Below, piece by piece: positions 42,484-52,033 of a DNA stretch of 52,033 nt (its first letter is position 1; every line of letters begins with the position of its first letter). The notes beneath the pieces were generated by a model. The model saw only the letters and a list, made by a program, of their open reading frames with translations. It had not been told where the DNA came from and ran no database searches. Source of the DNA: an uncultured Pelagibacteraceae bacterium (lineage in GTDB: Bacteria; Pseudomonadota; Alphaproteobacteria; Pelagibacterales; Pelagibacteraceae). A program made the translations under genes and the position numbers. The stretch lies in NCBI GenBank assembly GCA_902632145.1, contig CACPBH010000003.1, forward strand, positions 1 through 52,033, given 5' to 3'.

Positions 42484-45400
42484 ATGGAAAAAAATCTCAC
42501 AAAAAATCTTGAATCACAGTCATTAACACAAGAAAATGATTTTAATAGTATTAAAATCACTTTGGCTAGCCCTGAAAAAATTAAATCTTGGTCTTATGGT
42601 GAAATAAAGAAACCAGAAACAATTAATTACAGAACTTTTAGACCTGAGAAAGACGGTTTATTTTGTTCAAGAATTTTTGGACCAGTTAAAGATTATGAAT
42701 GCTTGTGCGGAAAGTATAAAAGAATGAAATTCAGAGGTATTATTTGCGAGAAATGTGGTGTTGAAGTAACAAAATCAAATGTAAGAAGAGAGAGAATGGG
42801 CCATATAGATTTAGCTTGTCCAGTAGCCCACATATGGTTTTTAAAATCTTTACCTAGTAGAATATCGTTAGCCATTGATATGAAACTCAAAGAGGTTGAA
42901 AAAGTTTTATATTTTGAGAGTTTTATTGTTATAGAGCCCGGTCTTACAACTTTAAAAAAAGGTCAACTTATATCAGAAGAGGCATTAATAAAGGCACAAG
43001 ATGAGTTTGGAGAAGATGCTTTTACTGCTGGTATTGGCGCTGAAGCAGTAAGAGAGATATTAGTGAGCTTAGACTTAAAAAAAGAACAAAAAAAATTAAG
43101 AGACTCTTTAGCTGAAATCAAATCAAAAGTTACTGAAGAAAGAACCATTAAAAGATTGAAACTTATTGAGTCATTTATTTCTTCAGGTAATAAGCCAGAG
43201 TGGATGATTTTAACTTCAGTGCCTGTTATTCCTCCTGAACTAAGACCTTTAGTTCCCCTTGACGGAGGCAGATTCGCTACTTCTGATCTTAACGATTTAT
43301 ATAGAAGAGTGATTAATAGAAATAATAGATTAAAAAGACTATTAGATTTAAAAGCACCTGACATAATTGTAAGAAATGAAAAAAGAATGTTGCAGGAGTC
43401 CGTCGACGCATTATTTGATAATGGTAGAAGAGGTAGAGTAATTACAGGAACCGGAAAAAGACCTTTAAAGTCTCTTGCAGAGATGTTGAAAGGAAAACAA
43501 GGTCGATTTAGGCAAAATTTATTAGGTAAAAGAGTAGATTATTCAGGAAGATCAGTAATTGTTGTAGGCCCAGAGTTAAAATTACATCAATGTGGTTTAC
43601 CAAAAAAGATGGCTTTAGAACTTTTCAAACCTTTTTTATACGCGAGATTAGATAAGTTAGGACTTGCTACTACAATAAAACAGGCAAAAAGACTTGTTGA
43701 AAAAGAAAAAAGTGAAGTGTGGGACTCATTAGAGCATATAATTAGAGAACACCCAATTCTTCTTAACAGGGCTCCAACTTTACATAGACTTGGTGTTCAA
43801 GCCTTTGAAGCTAAATTAATTGAGGGTAACGCAATAGAGCTACACCCACTAGTGTGCGCAGCATTTAATGCAGATTTTGACGGTGATCAAATGGCTGTTC
43901 ACATACCTTTAAGTCTTGAAGCTCAGTTGGAAGCTCGAGTATTAATGATGTCTACTAATAACATTTTAAGTCCATCTAATGGAAAACCTATAATAGTCCC
44001 AAGTCAAGATATAGTTTTAGGCATATATTATCTTTCGCAGTCAGAGGAGAACGATAAAAAACCCAAAGGTATATTTTCAAATATAGAGGAAATAGAACAG
44101 GCTCTAGAAAGCAATGTGATAAGTTTACATTCAAAAATTATTTCAACATTCAATACTATCGATAGTAATGGTAAACCTATCGTTGAAAAATATACAAGTA
44201 CGGCCGGAAGATTTTTATTAGCAAACGTATTACCAAAAAATAGCAACATAAAATTTTCTTTGATAAATAAGCTTTTAACAAAAAAGAATGTTTCAGAGGT
44301 AATAGACACAATATTTAGATATTGCGGACAAAAAGAAACTGTTATTTTTTGTGATAGAATTAAAACTTTAGGTTTTAAACACGCTTTCAAGGCAGGAATT
44401 TCATTTGGAAAAGATGATTTAATTATTCCAAAAACAAAAGAAAGCTTAATAAATAATACTAAAAAACAAATCGAGGAGTATGAGAAGCAATACTCTGATG
44501 GATTAATTACTAGAGGTGAGAAATATAACAAAGTAGTAGACGTGTGGTCTAAATGTACTGATACAGTTGCTAATGAGATGATGAAAGAAATTTCTTCGGC
44601 AGAAAAGATTTATGACGATGACAGAATAGAAACAAACTCAGTTTATATGATGGCTGACTCTGGTGCAAGGGGCTCTCAAGCTCAGATGAAACAATTAGCA
44701 GGGATGCGTGGATTAATAGCAAAACCTTCCGGCGAAATAATCGAAACACCAATAATTTCAAATTTTAAAGAGGGATTATCGGTATTAGAATACTTTAACT
44801 CTACTCATGGCGCTAGAAAAGGATTAGCCGACACAGCTTTAAAAACAGCTAATTCAGGGTACCTTACAAGAAGACTCTGTGATGTCGCTCAGGATGTACA
44901 GATTACAAAAAAAGAGTGTGATCCAAAGAAAAGATCTTCGGTAAATATTTCTGAAATTATTGAAGGGGGTAATATTTTAGTAAGTTTATCCGAAAGAGTT
45001 TTAGGAAGGGTTATTGCTGAAAATATTAAAAATCCTGTTACTGGCGAAGTGATAGTAAAAAAAGACAAACTAATCGATGAGTTTGACTGCGAAAAAATTG
45101 ACGCCGCAGGAGTAAAATCTGTAAATGTTTACTCTGTAATAACTTGTGCCTCAACTCGTGGTGTATGCCAAATATGTTATGGTAGAGACCTCGCTAGAGG
45201 AAAATTAGTAAGTGTTGGTGAAGCAGTAGGTATGATAGCTGCTCAATCAATCGGAGAACCTGGAACTCAGCTTACAATGAGAACTTTTCACGTAGGGGGA
45301 ACTGCACAAATCAAAGAAGAATCTCAAATAATTTCACAAACTAAAGGTAAATTAAACATAATAAATAAAAACTTAATTGAAGACTCAAAGAAAAATATAA

Positions 45401-46677
45401 TTGTGATGGGAAGAAATACTCAACTAAGTATTGAAGATGAAAATGGAAGGCAACAAGCTATTTATAAGGTAAATTACGGATCGAAATTATTCTTTAAAGA
45501 CGGAGACACGATAGACAAAGGAAAAAAAATTGCTGAATGGGATCCTTATACATTACCGGTTATAGCTGAAACTAGCGGTATAGTTAATTATATGGACTTA
45601 ATGGAAGGAAGTTCATTGACAGAAACCTTAGATGACGCAACTGGACTGTCGTCTAAGTCAGTAACAGATTGGAAATCTTCATCAAAAAATTCAGAACTAA
45701 AACCTAGAATTACTTTAAGGGATGACAAAGGAGAAATAATCAAAAAAGCAGACGGTAATGAGGCAAGATATTATCTTGTTCCAGACACAATTTTATCAGT
45801 AAAAGATGGACAAAAAATTTCAGCGGGAGATGTTCTTGCTAGGCTTCCAAAAGAAACTTCAAAGACAAAAGATATAACTGGAGGATTGCCAAGAGTAGCA
45901 GAATTATTTGAAGCAAGAAGACCAAAAGATAGCGCAATTATAGCAGAGAACGATGGTGTTATTGAGTTTGGAAAAGAGGTGAGAGGCAAGCAAAAAATTT
46001 CAATAGTTTCCTCTAACGGAGAAACATCTAATTACCTTATACCAAAAGGCAAGCATGTAAATTTTAACCAGGGAGAAAAAATTAAAAAAGGTGAATACCT
46101 TTTAGACGGTAGCCCTGCTCCACATGATATTTTAAGAATTTTAGGTGTAGAAAAATTGACTGAATATTTTGTTACTGAAGTTCAAGAGGTTTACAGATTA
46201 CAAGGAGTTGTAATTAACGATAAACACATTGAAACAATTGTTAGACAAATGCTAAAAAGAGTTGAAGTTAAAGATCCAGGCGACTCTGAACTATTAACTG
46301 GTGAAGTAATTGATTTATTAGATATTAATGAAATAAATGATAATTTAAGAAAAGAAAAAAAGAAACCCGTCATATTTGAAAGAGTGCTGCTTGGAATAAC
46401 TAAAGCATCTTTACAAACAAATTCATTCATTTCTGCAGCATCATTCCAAGAGACTACTAGGGTCTTAACTGACGCATCAATAAAAGGAAAAACCGACACA
46501 CTTGAGGGGCTGAAAGAAAATGTCATAGTAGGCAGATTGGTTCCAGCTGGAACAGGTCTTACAAAAATTGAGTGGGATAAACAAGCTAGAGAACAAGATA
46601 AAGTAAGATTAGAAGAGCTAAAAAAACAAGAGCTAGAATCTGCTGCTGCTGCGCCAGAACAGCCTTCACAAACCTAA
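42484..46677 (+). CDS. rpoC: DNA-directed RNA polymerase, beta' subunit
   Basis: Catalytic beta' subunit (1397 residues). N-terminal zinc ribbon with [20 protein letters not shown], the catalytic [12 protein letters not shown] loop near residue 460, trigger/bridge region with [18 protein letters not shown], and a second zinc site [15 protein letters not shown]. The C-terminal tail is Ala/Gln/Pro rich ([16 protein letters not shown]). Complete and of ordinary length. The rpsL promoter lies in the next 147 bases. Confidence 0.98.
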   Translation: MEKNLTKNLESQSLTQENDFNSIKITLASPEKIKSWSYGEIKKPETINYRTFRPEKDGLFCSRIFGPVKDYECLCGKYKRMKFRGIICEKCGVEVTKSNVRRERMGHIDLACPVAHIWFLKSLPSRISLAIDMKLKEVEKVLYFESFIVIEPGLTTLKKGQLISEEALIKAQDEFGEDAFTAGIGAEAVREILVSLDLKKEQKKLRDSLAEIKSKVTEERTIKRLKLIESFISSGNKPEWMILTSVPVIPPELRPLVPLDGGRFATSDLNDLYRRVINRNNRLKRLLDLKAPDIIVRNEKRMLQESVDALFDNGRRGRVITGTGKRPLKSLAEMLKGKQGRFRQNLLGKRVDYSGRSVIVVGPELKLHQCGLPKKMALELFKPFLYARLDKLGLATTIKQAKRLVEKEKSEVWDSLEHIIREHPILLNRAPTLHRLGVQAFEAKLIEGNAIELHPLVCAAFNADFDGDQMAVHIPLSLEAQLEARVLMMSTNNILSPSNGKPIIVPSQDIVLGIYYLSQSEENDKKPKGIFSNIEEIEQALESNVISLHSKIISTFNTIDSNGKPIVEKYTSTAGRFLLANVLPKNSNIKFSLINKLLTKKNVSEVIDTIFRYCGQKETVIFCDRIKTLGFKHAFKAGISFGKDDLIIPKTKESLINNTKKQIEEYEKQYSDGLITRGEKYNKVVDVWSKCTDTVANEMMKEISSAEKIYDDDRIETNSVYMMADSGARGSQAQMKQLAGMRGLIAKPSGEIIETPIISNFKEGLSVLEYFNSTHGARKGLADTALKTANSGYLTRRLCDVAQDVQITKKECDPKKRSSVNISEIIEGGNILVSLSERVLGRVIAENIKNPVTGEVIVKKDKLIDEFDCEKIDAAGVKSVNVYSVITCASTRGVCQICYGRDLARGKLVSVGEAVGMIAAQSIGEPGTQLTMRTFHVGGTAQIKEESQIISQTKGKLNIINKNLIEDSKKNIIVMGRNTQLSIEDENGRQQAIYKVNYGSKLFFKDGDTIDKGKKIAEWDPYTLPVIAETSGIVNYMDLMEGSSLTETLDDATGLSSKSVTDWKSSSKNSELKPRITLRDDKGEIIKKADGNEARYYLVPDTILSVKDGQKISAGDVLARLPKETSKTKDITGGLPRVAELFEARRPKDSAIIAENDGVIEFGKEVRGKQKISIVSSNGETSNYLIPKGKHVNFNQGEKIKKGEYLLDGSPAPHDILRILGVEKLTEYFVTEVQEVYRLQGVVINDKHIETIVRQMLKRVEVKDPGDSELLTGEVIDLLDINEINDNLRKEKKKPVIFERVLLGITKASLQTNSFISAASFQETTRVLTDASIKGKTDTLEGLKENVIVGRLVPAGTGLTKIEWDKQAREQDKVRLEELKKQELESAAAAPEQPSQT

Positions 46678-46695
46678 ATAAAGATTAGTAAAATA

Positions 46696-46723
46696 TTGAC
46701 TTTTACAAATTCGGTGTTAGTTT
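46696..46723 (+). promoter_or_regulatory. Probable promoter of the rpsL-rpsG-fusA-S10 cluster
   Basis: TTGACT at 46696-46701 with TAGTTT at 46718-46723, a 16-base spacer. The -35 is good and the -10 weak. A small hairpin, GGTAA/TTACC with loop AAC (46793-46805), follows in the leader, about 20 bases before the rpsL ATG, and could be a binding site for a regulatory ribosomal protein. The rest of this 147-base gap has no ORF. Confidence 0.4.
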
Positions 46724-46824
46724 ACGGCACATTTTGAATGTTAGAAGTAAGGTAGATTATAACTTTAAACACTAACAACAATTCTTAAAAAAGGTAAAAC
46801 TTACCTATAACTTCAAAATTTATT

Positions 46825-47196
46825 ATGCCGACAATTAATCAGTTGATTAAAAAAAGTAGAGTTAAACCTTTAGCTAGAAATAAAGTTCCGGCTCTTGAAA
46901 AACAGCCTTTAAAAAGAGGTGTTTGTGTTAAGGTTTATACAACTACTCCAAAAAAACCAAATTCGGCTCTTAGAAAAGTTGCAAGAGTAAGATTGTCAAA
47001 TGGATTTGAAGTAACCGCTTATATTCCTGGAGAAGGACATAATCTTCAAGAGCACTCGGTTGTATTATTACGAGGCGGGAGAGTTAAAGATTTACCCGGA
47101 GTGAGGTATCATATACTCAGAGGTAATTTAGATACTCAAGGGGTGGCCAATCGTAAAAAAAGAAGATCATTGTACGGAACAAAAAAACCAAAATAA
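46825..47196 (+). CDS. rpsL: 30S ribosomal protein S12
   Basis: uS12 of the decoding centre (123 residues). [20 protein letters not shown] and [18 protein letters not shown] carry the two Lys positions whose changes give streptomycin resistance; both are of the sensitive type. The DLPGVRYH Asp that is methylthiolated in many bacteria is present. First gene after rpoC and head of the str cluster. Confidence 0.98.
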   Translation: MPTINQLIKKSRVKPLARNKVPALEKQPLKRGVCVKVYTTTPKKPNSALRKVARVRLSNGFEVTAYIPGEGHNLQEHSVVLLRGGRVKDLPGVRYHILRGNLDTQGVANRKKRRSLYGTKKPK

Positions 47197-47199
47197 TTT

Positions 47200-47670
47200 A
47201 TGTCTAGAAAAAGAAAAGCACCTATTAGAAAAGTTTATCCTGACCCAAAATTTCATTCAGAAGTGGTTTCAAAGTTTATCAATTCAATAATGTATGATGG
47301 CAAGAGATCTACAGCGGAGAAAATACTCTATGATGCATTAGATATAATAAAGAAAAAAAATAATGAAGATCCACTAAAAGTTTTTAATAACGCAATAAGC
47401 AACGTAAAACCAAACCTTGAATGTAGATCAAGGAGAGTTGGAGGAGCAACTTATCAAGTTCCTGTTGAAGTTAAATCAAAAAGAGCTCAAGCTTTAGCTC
47501 TTAGATGGATAATGGAAGCAACTAGAAAACGAAAGAATAAGTCAATGGCTGAAAAATTATATGCAGAAATTTTGGATGCGTCACAGAATAAAGGATCAGC
47601 AATAAAAAAGAGAGAGGATACTCACAAAATGGCAGAGGCAAATAAAGCTTTTGCTCATTTCAGATGGTAA
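47200..47670 (+). CDS. rpsG: 30S ribosomal protein S7
   Basis: uS7, primary assembly protein of the 30S head (156 residues). Landmarks are [58 protein letters not shown] and [13 protein letters not shown] at the end. Normal length. In E. coli S7 represses its own operon by binding the rpsL-rpsG gap; here the gap is only three bases, so that site is absent. Confidence 0.98.
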   Translation: MSRKRKAPIRKVYPDPKFHSEVVSKFINSIMYDGKRSTAEKILYDALDIIKKKNNEDPLKVFNNAISNVKPNLECRSRRVGGATYQVPVEVKSKRAQALALRWIMEATRKRKNKSMAEKLYAEILDASQNKGSAIKKREDTHKMAEANKAFAHFRW

Positions 47671-47676
47671 ATTTAT

Positions 47677-49749
47677 ATGGCTAAGTACTCATTAGAAAAA
47701 TATAGAAATATTGGTATCATGGCTCACATTGATGCGGGTAAAACGACTACAACAGAGAGAATTCTTTATTATACTGGAAAAAGTCATAAAATTGGAGAAG
47801 TCCATGATGGTGCTGCGACTATGGACTGGATGGAACAGGAGCAAGAAAGAGGGATAACAATTACTTCAGCAGCAACTACATGTTTCTGGAGAGATCACAG
47901 AATTAATATTATAGATACTCCAGGACACGTTGATTTTACTATTGAGGTAGAGAGATCTTTAAAAGTTCTTGATGGAGCAGTTGCTGTATTTGACGGAGTT
48001 GCGGGAGTTGAACCTCAATCTGAAACTGTGTGGAGGCAAGCAGACAAATATAAAGTTCCAAGAATCTGCTTTGTAAACAAATTAGACAGAACAGGGGCAG
48101 ATTTTTATCGATGTGTTGAAATGATTAAAGAGAGACTTGGATGTAAACCTTTACCTTTACAATTACCTATTGGATCCGAGGCAGAATTAAAAGGAGTGGT
48201 GGACTTAGTGAAGATGAAAGGGGTTGTTTGGCAAAATGAAGATTTAGGTGCTAAATTTGATTACGTTGAAATTCCAGCAGATCTAAAAGAAAAAGCAGAA
48301 AAATATAGAAAAGATTTAGTAGAAACAGCTGTTGAGCAAGATGAAAAACTAATGGAGGCTTACTTAGAAGGTAAAGAACCTTCTGAAAGTGATTTAATTA
48401 AATGTGTGCGAAAAGGCACATTATCATTTGATTTTGTACCAATTTTAACTGGATCAGCTTTTAAAAATAAGGGAGTCCAACCTCTATTGGATGCAGTTAT
48501 CGACTATTTACCAAGTCCGAGTGACCTTAGTTCCATCGAAGGAACCAAAGTTGGTTCTGAAGATAAAGTAACAATGAAATTCGATGAAAAAGAAAATTTT
48601 TCAGCTCTAGCTTTTAAAGTTGCTAATGATCCGTTCGTTGGATCTCTAACTTTTATAAGAATATATTCTGGAACATTAAACGCAGGAACCTCAGTATTAA
48701 ATTCATCAAAAGATAAAGATGAGAGAATTGGCAGAATGCTTTTAATGCATGCAAACAGTAGAGAAGATATCAAACAAGCTACTACAGGTGATATTGTTGC
48801 TTTAGCTGGTTTGAAGCACACAGTTACAGGTCACACATTATGTGACTCTAAGAATCCTATTTTACTGGAACCGATGGAGTTTCCTGACCCAGTTATCGAA
48901 ATAGCAGTAGAGCCTAAGACGAAAGGTGACCAGGAAAAAATGGGAGAAGCATTAGCAAGGTTAGCAAAAGAAGACCCATCTTTCAGAGTATCCTCAGATG
49001 AGGAGTCAGGACAAACAATAATCAAAGGCATGGGAGAATTACACTTAGATATAATTGTAGATAGAATGAAAAGAGAGTTTAAAGTCGAGGCAAACATTGG
49101 TGCTCCTCAAGTAGCCTACAGAGAAACTATATTAGGGTCTGCAGAAATGGAATATATACATAAAAAACAAAGTGGTGGCGCAGGACAGTTTGCCAAGGTT
49201 AAATTAGGTGTTGAACCTCTTGAGGCCGGCAAAGGAAGGGAAGTTGAAAATTTAATTAAAGGGGGTGCAATTCCCAAAGAATTTATTCCTGGAGTGGAAA
49301 AAGGAGTAGAAAGTGTTTCTGATAGTGGAATTTTAGCTGGCTTCCCTATTATAGATTATAAAGTCAAAATTTTAGACGGACTTCATCATGATGTAGACTC
49401 TAGTGTACTTGCTTTTGAAATTGCGAGCAGATTTTGCTTTAGAGAAGCTTGTCAAAAGGCTACTTTAAAATTATTAGAGCCAATGATGAAAGTCGAAGTT
49501 GTTACACCTGAAGAATTTATGGGCGATGTTATTGGAGATTTAAATAGTAGAAGAGGACAAGTTGGCTCAACTGAACCAAGAGGAAACGCAACTGCTATAA
49601 ATGCAGTAGTCCCTTTGGCAAATATGTTTGGATATATAAATAATTTGAGATCATCTACTCAGGGGAGAGCGCAGTACACAATGCAATTCAGTCATTATGA
49701 TAAAGTTCCACAAAATGTTCAAGATGAGGTAACAAAGAAATTAGCTTAA
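47677..49749 (+). CDS. fusA: Elongation factor G
   Basis: Translocation GTPase (690 residues). G1 AHIDAGKTT (about residues 17-25), G2 [12 protein letters not shown]3 DTPGHVDFT and G4 NKLDRTGAD. Domains II to V follow, with [17 protein letters not shown] and, in domain IV, the tip residues near [30 protein letters not shown] lies in domain V. Two bases precede rpsJ; the tufA found here in many bacteria is missing. Confidence 0.98.
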   Translation: MAKYSLEKYRNIGIMAHIDAGKTTTTERILYYTGKSHKIGEVHDGAATMDWMEQEQERGITITSAATTCFWRDHRINIIDTPGHVDFTIEVERSLKVLDGAVAVFDGVAGVEPQSETVWRQADKYKVPRICFVNKLDRTGADFYRCVEMIKERLGCKPLPLQLPIGSEAELKGVVDLVKMKGVVWQNEDLGAKFDYVEIPADLKEKAEKYRKDLVETAVEQDEKLMEAYLEGKEPSESDLIKCVRKGTLSFDFVPILTGSAFKNKGVQPLLDAVIDYLPSPSDLSSIEGTKVGSEDKVTMKFDEKENFSALAFKVANDPFVGSLTFIRIYSGTLNAGTSVLNSSKDKDERIGRMLLMHANSREDIKQATTGDIVALAGLKHTVTGHTLCDSKNPILLEPMEFPDPVIEIAVEPKTKGDQEKMGEALARLAKEDPSFRVSSDEESGQTIIKGMGELHLDIIVDRMKREFKVEANIGAPQVAYRETILGSAEMEYIHKKQSGGAGQFAKVKLGVEPLEAGKGREVENLIKGGAIPKEFIPGVEKGVESVSDSGILAGFPIIDYKVKILDGLHHDVDSSVLAFEIASRFCFREACQKATLKLLEPMMKVEVVTPEEFMGDVIGDLNSRRGQVGSTEPRGNATAINAVVPLANMFGYINNLRSSTQGRAQYTMQFSHYDKVPQNVQDEVTKKLA

Positions 49750-49751
49750 TT

Positions 49752-50060
49752 ATGGAAAATCAAAATATTAGAATACATTTAAAGGCATACGATAACAAGA
49801 TCCTAGATTTATCAACTGAGGAAATTGTTAATACTGCTAAAAGAACTGGGGCTCAAGTCAAAGGACCTATCCCATTGCCTACTCGTATTGAGAGATATAC
49901 AGTTTTAAGGTCTCCACACATAGATAAAAAAAGTAGGGAACAATTTGAGTCAAGAACACATAAAAGATTGATTGATATAATTGAACCTACTCCGCAGACT
50001 GTCGAAGCATTGATGAAACTTGATTTAGCATCGGGTGTAGATATAGAAATAAAGATTTAA
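49752..50060 (+). CDS. rpsJ: 30S ribosomal protein S10
   Basis: uS10 (102 residues), also the NusE partner in transcription antitermination. Landmarks are [34 protein letters not shown] and the [13 protein letters not shown] loop. First gene of the S10 block, joined directly to fusA with no promoter gap, so the str and S10 operons are fused. Confidence 0.97.
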   Translation: MENQNIRIHLKAYDNKILDLSTEEIVNTAKRTGAQVKGPIPLPTRIERYTVLRSPHIDKKSREQFESRTHKRLIDIIEPTPQTVEALMKLDLASGVDIEIKI

Positions 50061-50064
50061 ACTT

Positions 50065-50769
50065 ATGAGTATTGGATTAATAGGAAAAAAAATTGGTATG
50101 ACTCGAGAATTCATGGAAACAGGTCAATCTGTTCCAGTCACAGTCATTAAAGTAGAGAAAGGTAGAGTTTTAGACGTGATTAACAAAGATAAAAGAGGAT
50201 ATAACGCTGTGAAAATTGGTTTTTTTAAAATTAAAAATTCAAAACTTTCTAAACAAATGAAAGGATACTTTGCTAAAAAAAATACAGAACCAAAAAAAAT
50301 TTTAAAAGAATTCAGAGTTGCAAATAATGATCAATATAAAGAAGGAAATGAACTAGGTTTGGAAATTTTTAAAGATAAAAAGTTTGTTGATGTAAAATCA
50401 AAAACTATTGGTAAAGGGTTTGCAGGAGTGATGAAAAGATGGAATTTTGGAGGATTAAGAGCCTCTCATGGTGTATCTGTATCACATAGATCACATGGAT
50501 CTACGGGACAAAGACAAGATCCTGGTAAAGTATTCAAAGGAAAAAAAATGGCAGGACATATGGGTGATAAATTAAGAACAATGTTAAATTTAGAGATTGT
50601 TAAATCAGATTTAGAAAACAATCTTTTATATTTGAAAGGATCAATACCAGGATCAAAAAATTCAACAGTTATATTGAGAGAGTCGATTAAAAATGTGAGC
50701 AAGAAAACAATAAAAGAAAAAAACGAAGCCAAAGTAAAAGCAGCAGCAGCTAAAAAAGGAAAAAAATAA
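50065..50769 (+). CDS. rplC: 50S ribosomal protein L3
   Basis: uL3 (234 residues). Starts GLIGKKIGMTREFMETGQSV; the conserved core has FAGVMKRWNFGGLRASHGVS, then SHRSHGSTGQRQDPGKVFKG with the Gln that is methylated by PrmB in other bacteria, and KKMAGHMGD. The C-terminus carries an extra Lys/Ala-rich tail of about 20 residues. Adjoins rplD without a spacer. Confidence 0.97.
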   Translation: MSIGLIGKKIGMTREFMETGQSVPVTVIKVEKGRVLDVINKDKRGYNAVKIGFFKIKNSKLSKQMKGYFAKKNTEPKKILKEFRVANNDQYKEGNELGLEIFKDKKFVDVKSKTIGKGFAGVMKRWNFGGLRASHGVSVSHRSHGSTGQRQDPGKVFKGKKMAGHMGDKLRTMLNLEIVKSDLENNLLYLKGSIPGSKNSTVILRESIKNVSKKTIKEKNEAKVKAAAAKKGKK

Positions 50770-51405
50770 ATGAAAATTCCAATTTTAAATATTGATGGAA
50801 CAAAAGGTAGCTCTGTAGAAATATCAGATAAATTAGTTAACTTAAAAGTTAATCATAAACTAATAAAATATGTAATTGATTGGCAATTAAATCACGCCAA
50901 ACCAAGAACAGCAAAAACAAAACAAAGAAATCAAATTACAGGCTCAACAAAAAAAATCGTAGCTCAAAAAGGTAGTGGCGGCGCTCGTCACGCAAGTAAG
51001 AAAGCACCAATATTTGTAGGTGGTGGTGTAGCTCATGGACCTAAAGGAGCTGTTTATAAAAATAAAAAGATAAATAAGAAAGTAAGAAAACTTGCACTAG
51101 CTCAAACTTTATCAAAGAAAAATTTAGATAAAAATCTGTATATTTTAGCTGATGTAAAAAAAGAAATTAAAAAAACTAAAGAATTTAATAAGTTCTTGTT
51201 AAAAAATAAGTTAAAAAATATCTTAATTATATCAGATGAGGACTCACTTAAAAATATTAATAAGTCTGCGAGAAATATAAAAGATTTAAAATTGATAAAG
51301 CATGAAGGGACTAACATTTATGATCTTTTCAAATATAAAAATGTAATTATTACATCTACATCTGTAAAAAAAATTCAAGAAAGAGTTCTAAATGAAAAAA
51401 ATTAA
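50770..51405 (+). CDS. rplD: 50S ribosomal protein L4
   Basis: uL4 (211 residues). The long loop that reaches the exit tunnel reads RTAKTKQRNQITGSTKKIVA and continues KGSGGARHASKKAPIFVGGG. In E. coli L4 regulates the S10 operon by binding the leader; here no leader separates fusA from rpsJ. Overlaps rplW by 14 bases. Confidence 0.96.
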   Translation: MKIPILNIDGTKGSSVEISDKLVNLKVNHKLIKYVIDWQLNHAKPRTAKTKQRNQITGSTKKIVAQKGSGGARHASKKAPIFVGGGVAHGPKGAVYKNKKINKKVRKLALAQTLSKKNLDKNLYILADVKKEIKKTKEFNKFLLKNKLKNILIISDEDSLKNINKSARNIKDLKLIKHEGTNIYDLFKYKNVIITSTSVKKIQERVLNEKN

Positions 51406-51685
51406 TTATATAGATTCAATTAGATACCCAATAATTACTGAGAAGGCCACGATTCTATCTGAACAAAATAAAACAGTTTTTAGAGTTCATGATAAGGCTA
51501 ATAAAAAAAATATAAAAAAAAATATTGAAAAATTATTTAAGGTAAATGTAGTGAAAATTAATATTATAAACCAAAAAACTAAAATAAAGATGAAACAAGG
51601 CAAAAAATCTTATAAGCACGGATATAAAAAAGCTATTGTTACTTTAAAAAAAGGACAAAGTATTGATCTAACAACAGGAATATAA
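51392..51685 (+). CDS. rplW: 50S ribosomal protein L23
   Basis: uL23 at the exit-tunnel mouth, docking site for trigger factor and SRP (97 residues). Landmarks are DSIRYPIITEKATILSEQNK, VFRVHDKANKKNIKKNIEKL and FKVNVVKINIINQKTK. The ATG at 51392 lies inside rplD, overlapping it by 14 bases, so translation is coupled. Normal length. Confidence 0.96.
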   Translation: MKKINYIDSIRYPIITEKATILSEQNKTVFRVHDKANKKNIKKNIEKLFKVNVVKINIINQKTKIKMKQGKKSYKHGYKKAIVTLKKGQSIDLTTGI

Positions 51686-51688
51686 TTT

Positions 51689-52033
51689 ATGGCATTAAAA
51701 ACCTTCAAACCCTACACAAAGTCTACAAGAGGAACAGTTGTTTTAGACAAAAGTAATTTATGGAAAGGTGCACCATATAAGCCTTTAACTAAAGGACAAA
51801 ACTTTACAGGTGGAAGAAATAATAATGGAAGAATTACTTCTAGACATATTGGCGGAGGCTCAAAACACAAATATAGGATTGTAGATTTTTTCAGAAAAAA
51901 ACACAACGTTGTCGGTACCGTTGAAAGAATTGAGTACGATCCAAATAGGACAGCTTATATTGCATTGATTACTTATACCGATAAAGAAAAATCTTATATC
52001 ATTTGTCCTCAGGGATTAAAAGTAGGTGACAAA
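51689..52033 (+). CDS. rplB: 50S ribosomal protein L2, 3'-truncated by window edge
   Basis: First 115 residues of uL2, needed for subunit joining and peptidyl transfer. [15 protein letters not shown] is the family start, followed by [20 protein letters not shown] and the OB-fold region with [19 protein letters not shown]. The catalytic-region His and the C-terminal SH3-like domain lie beyond the window. Begins three bases after rplW. The reverse-strand frame here is a shadow. Confidence 0.96.
   Translation, partial: MALKTFKPYTKSTRGTVVLDKSNLWKGAPYKPLTKGQNFTGGRNNNGRITSRHIGGGSKHKYRIVDFFRKKHNVVGTVERIEYDPNRTAYIALITYTDKEKSYIICPQGLKVGDK

Noticed and set aside
44028-44531. Minus-strand 167-residue frame inside rpoC
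   Set aside because: Fully inside rpoC, hydrophobic pseudo-sequence, no ribosome-binding site, no recognisable domain; a shadow of the real gene.

Overview
The window is a gene-dense, strongly A+T-rich stretch of a streamlined bacterial chromosome. Gene content points to an alphaproteobacterium of the SAR11 / Pelagibacter type: very short or negative intergenic distances, a high proportion of Lys/Asn/Ile/Phe in the proteins, a lone rpsD, proX-proW next to a betaine-type homocysteine methyltransferase, and a tRNA-tuf-rpoBC-str-S10 superlocus. This placement is inferred from composition and gene content; no database was searched. No mobile element, CRISPR array, prophage or integrase was seen, and no gene-free stretch exceeds 300 bases (the longest are about 120 to 150 bases, at 5438-5560, 32060-32177, 33915-34049 and 46678-46824).

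Layout. 1-2458: class Ia ribonucleotide reductase (nrdA, cut by the window edge, and nrdB). 2459-5437: a zinc-uptake regulon, with znuA facing znuC-znuB-zur across a 61-base gap that holds two Zur-type palindromes. 5561-8435: glycine betaine/proline transporter parts (proX, proW, no ATPase gene) converging on a homocysteine S-methyltransferase and a small membrane protein. These last two form the tail of a methylcitrate (propionate) operon, prpB-prpC, at 8436-10456. 10497-11755: a LysE-type exporter and a phosphoglycolate-phosphatase-like HAD enzyme. 11825-14703: an acetyltransferase-only GlmU, GlmS and a minimal beta-carbonic-anhydrase-like protein. 14787-20604: class II DAHP synthase, then nadE-cysS-cimA-trmJ. 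20656-22889: rpsD and a GT-C-type membrane protein. 22886-30337 (minus): sfsA-map-purB-purC-purS-purQ-purL-bolA-grxD and a small membrane protein, one tightly packed operon. 30354-33914: a CinA-like protein, a GT9 glycosyltransferase, tRNA-Leu, NAD kinase, tRNA-Thr and rlmB. 34050 to the end: tRNA-Tyr, tRNA-Gly, tuf, tRNA-Trp, secE, nusG, rplKAJL, rpoBC, rpsLG, fusA, rpsJ, rplCDW and the start of rplB.

How the genes work together. Zur should repress both arms of the zinc transporter through the shared operators. Imported betaine could feed the adjacent methyltransferase for methionine synthesis. PrpB and PrpC form part of a propionate route. The minus-strand operon carries five purine-synthesis genes with the iron-sulfur handling pair BolA-Grx. 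The last 18 kb is a translation/transcription superoperon. Its one clear internal control signal is a strong hairpin plus U-tract between rplL and rpoB. I found no convincing new multi-gene defence or biosynthetic system. The most unusual items are the one-domain GlmU, the tiny carbonic-anhydrase-like protein behind glmS, the rplL-rpoB hairpin, the near-perfect hairpin after the DAHP synthase gene and the ATPase-less betaine transporter.
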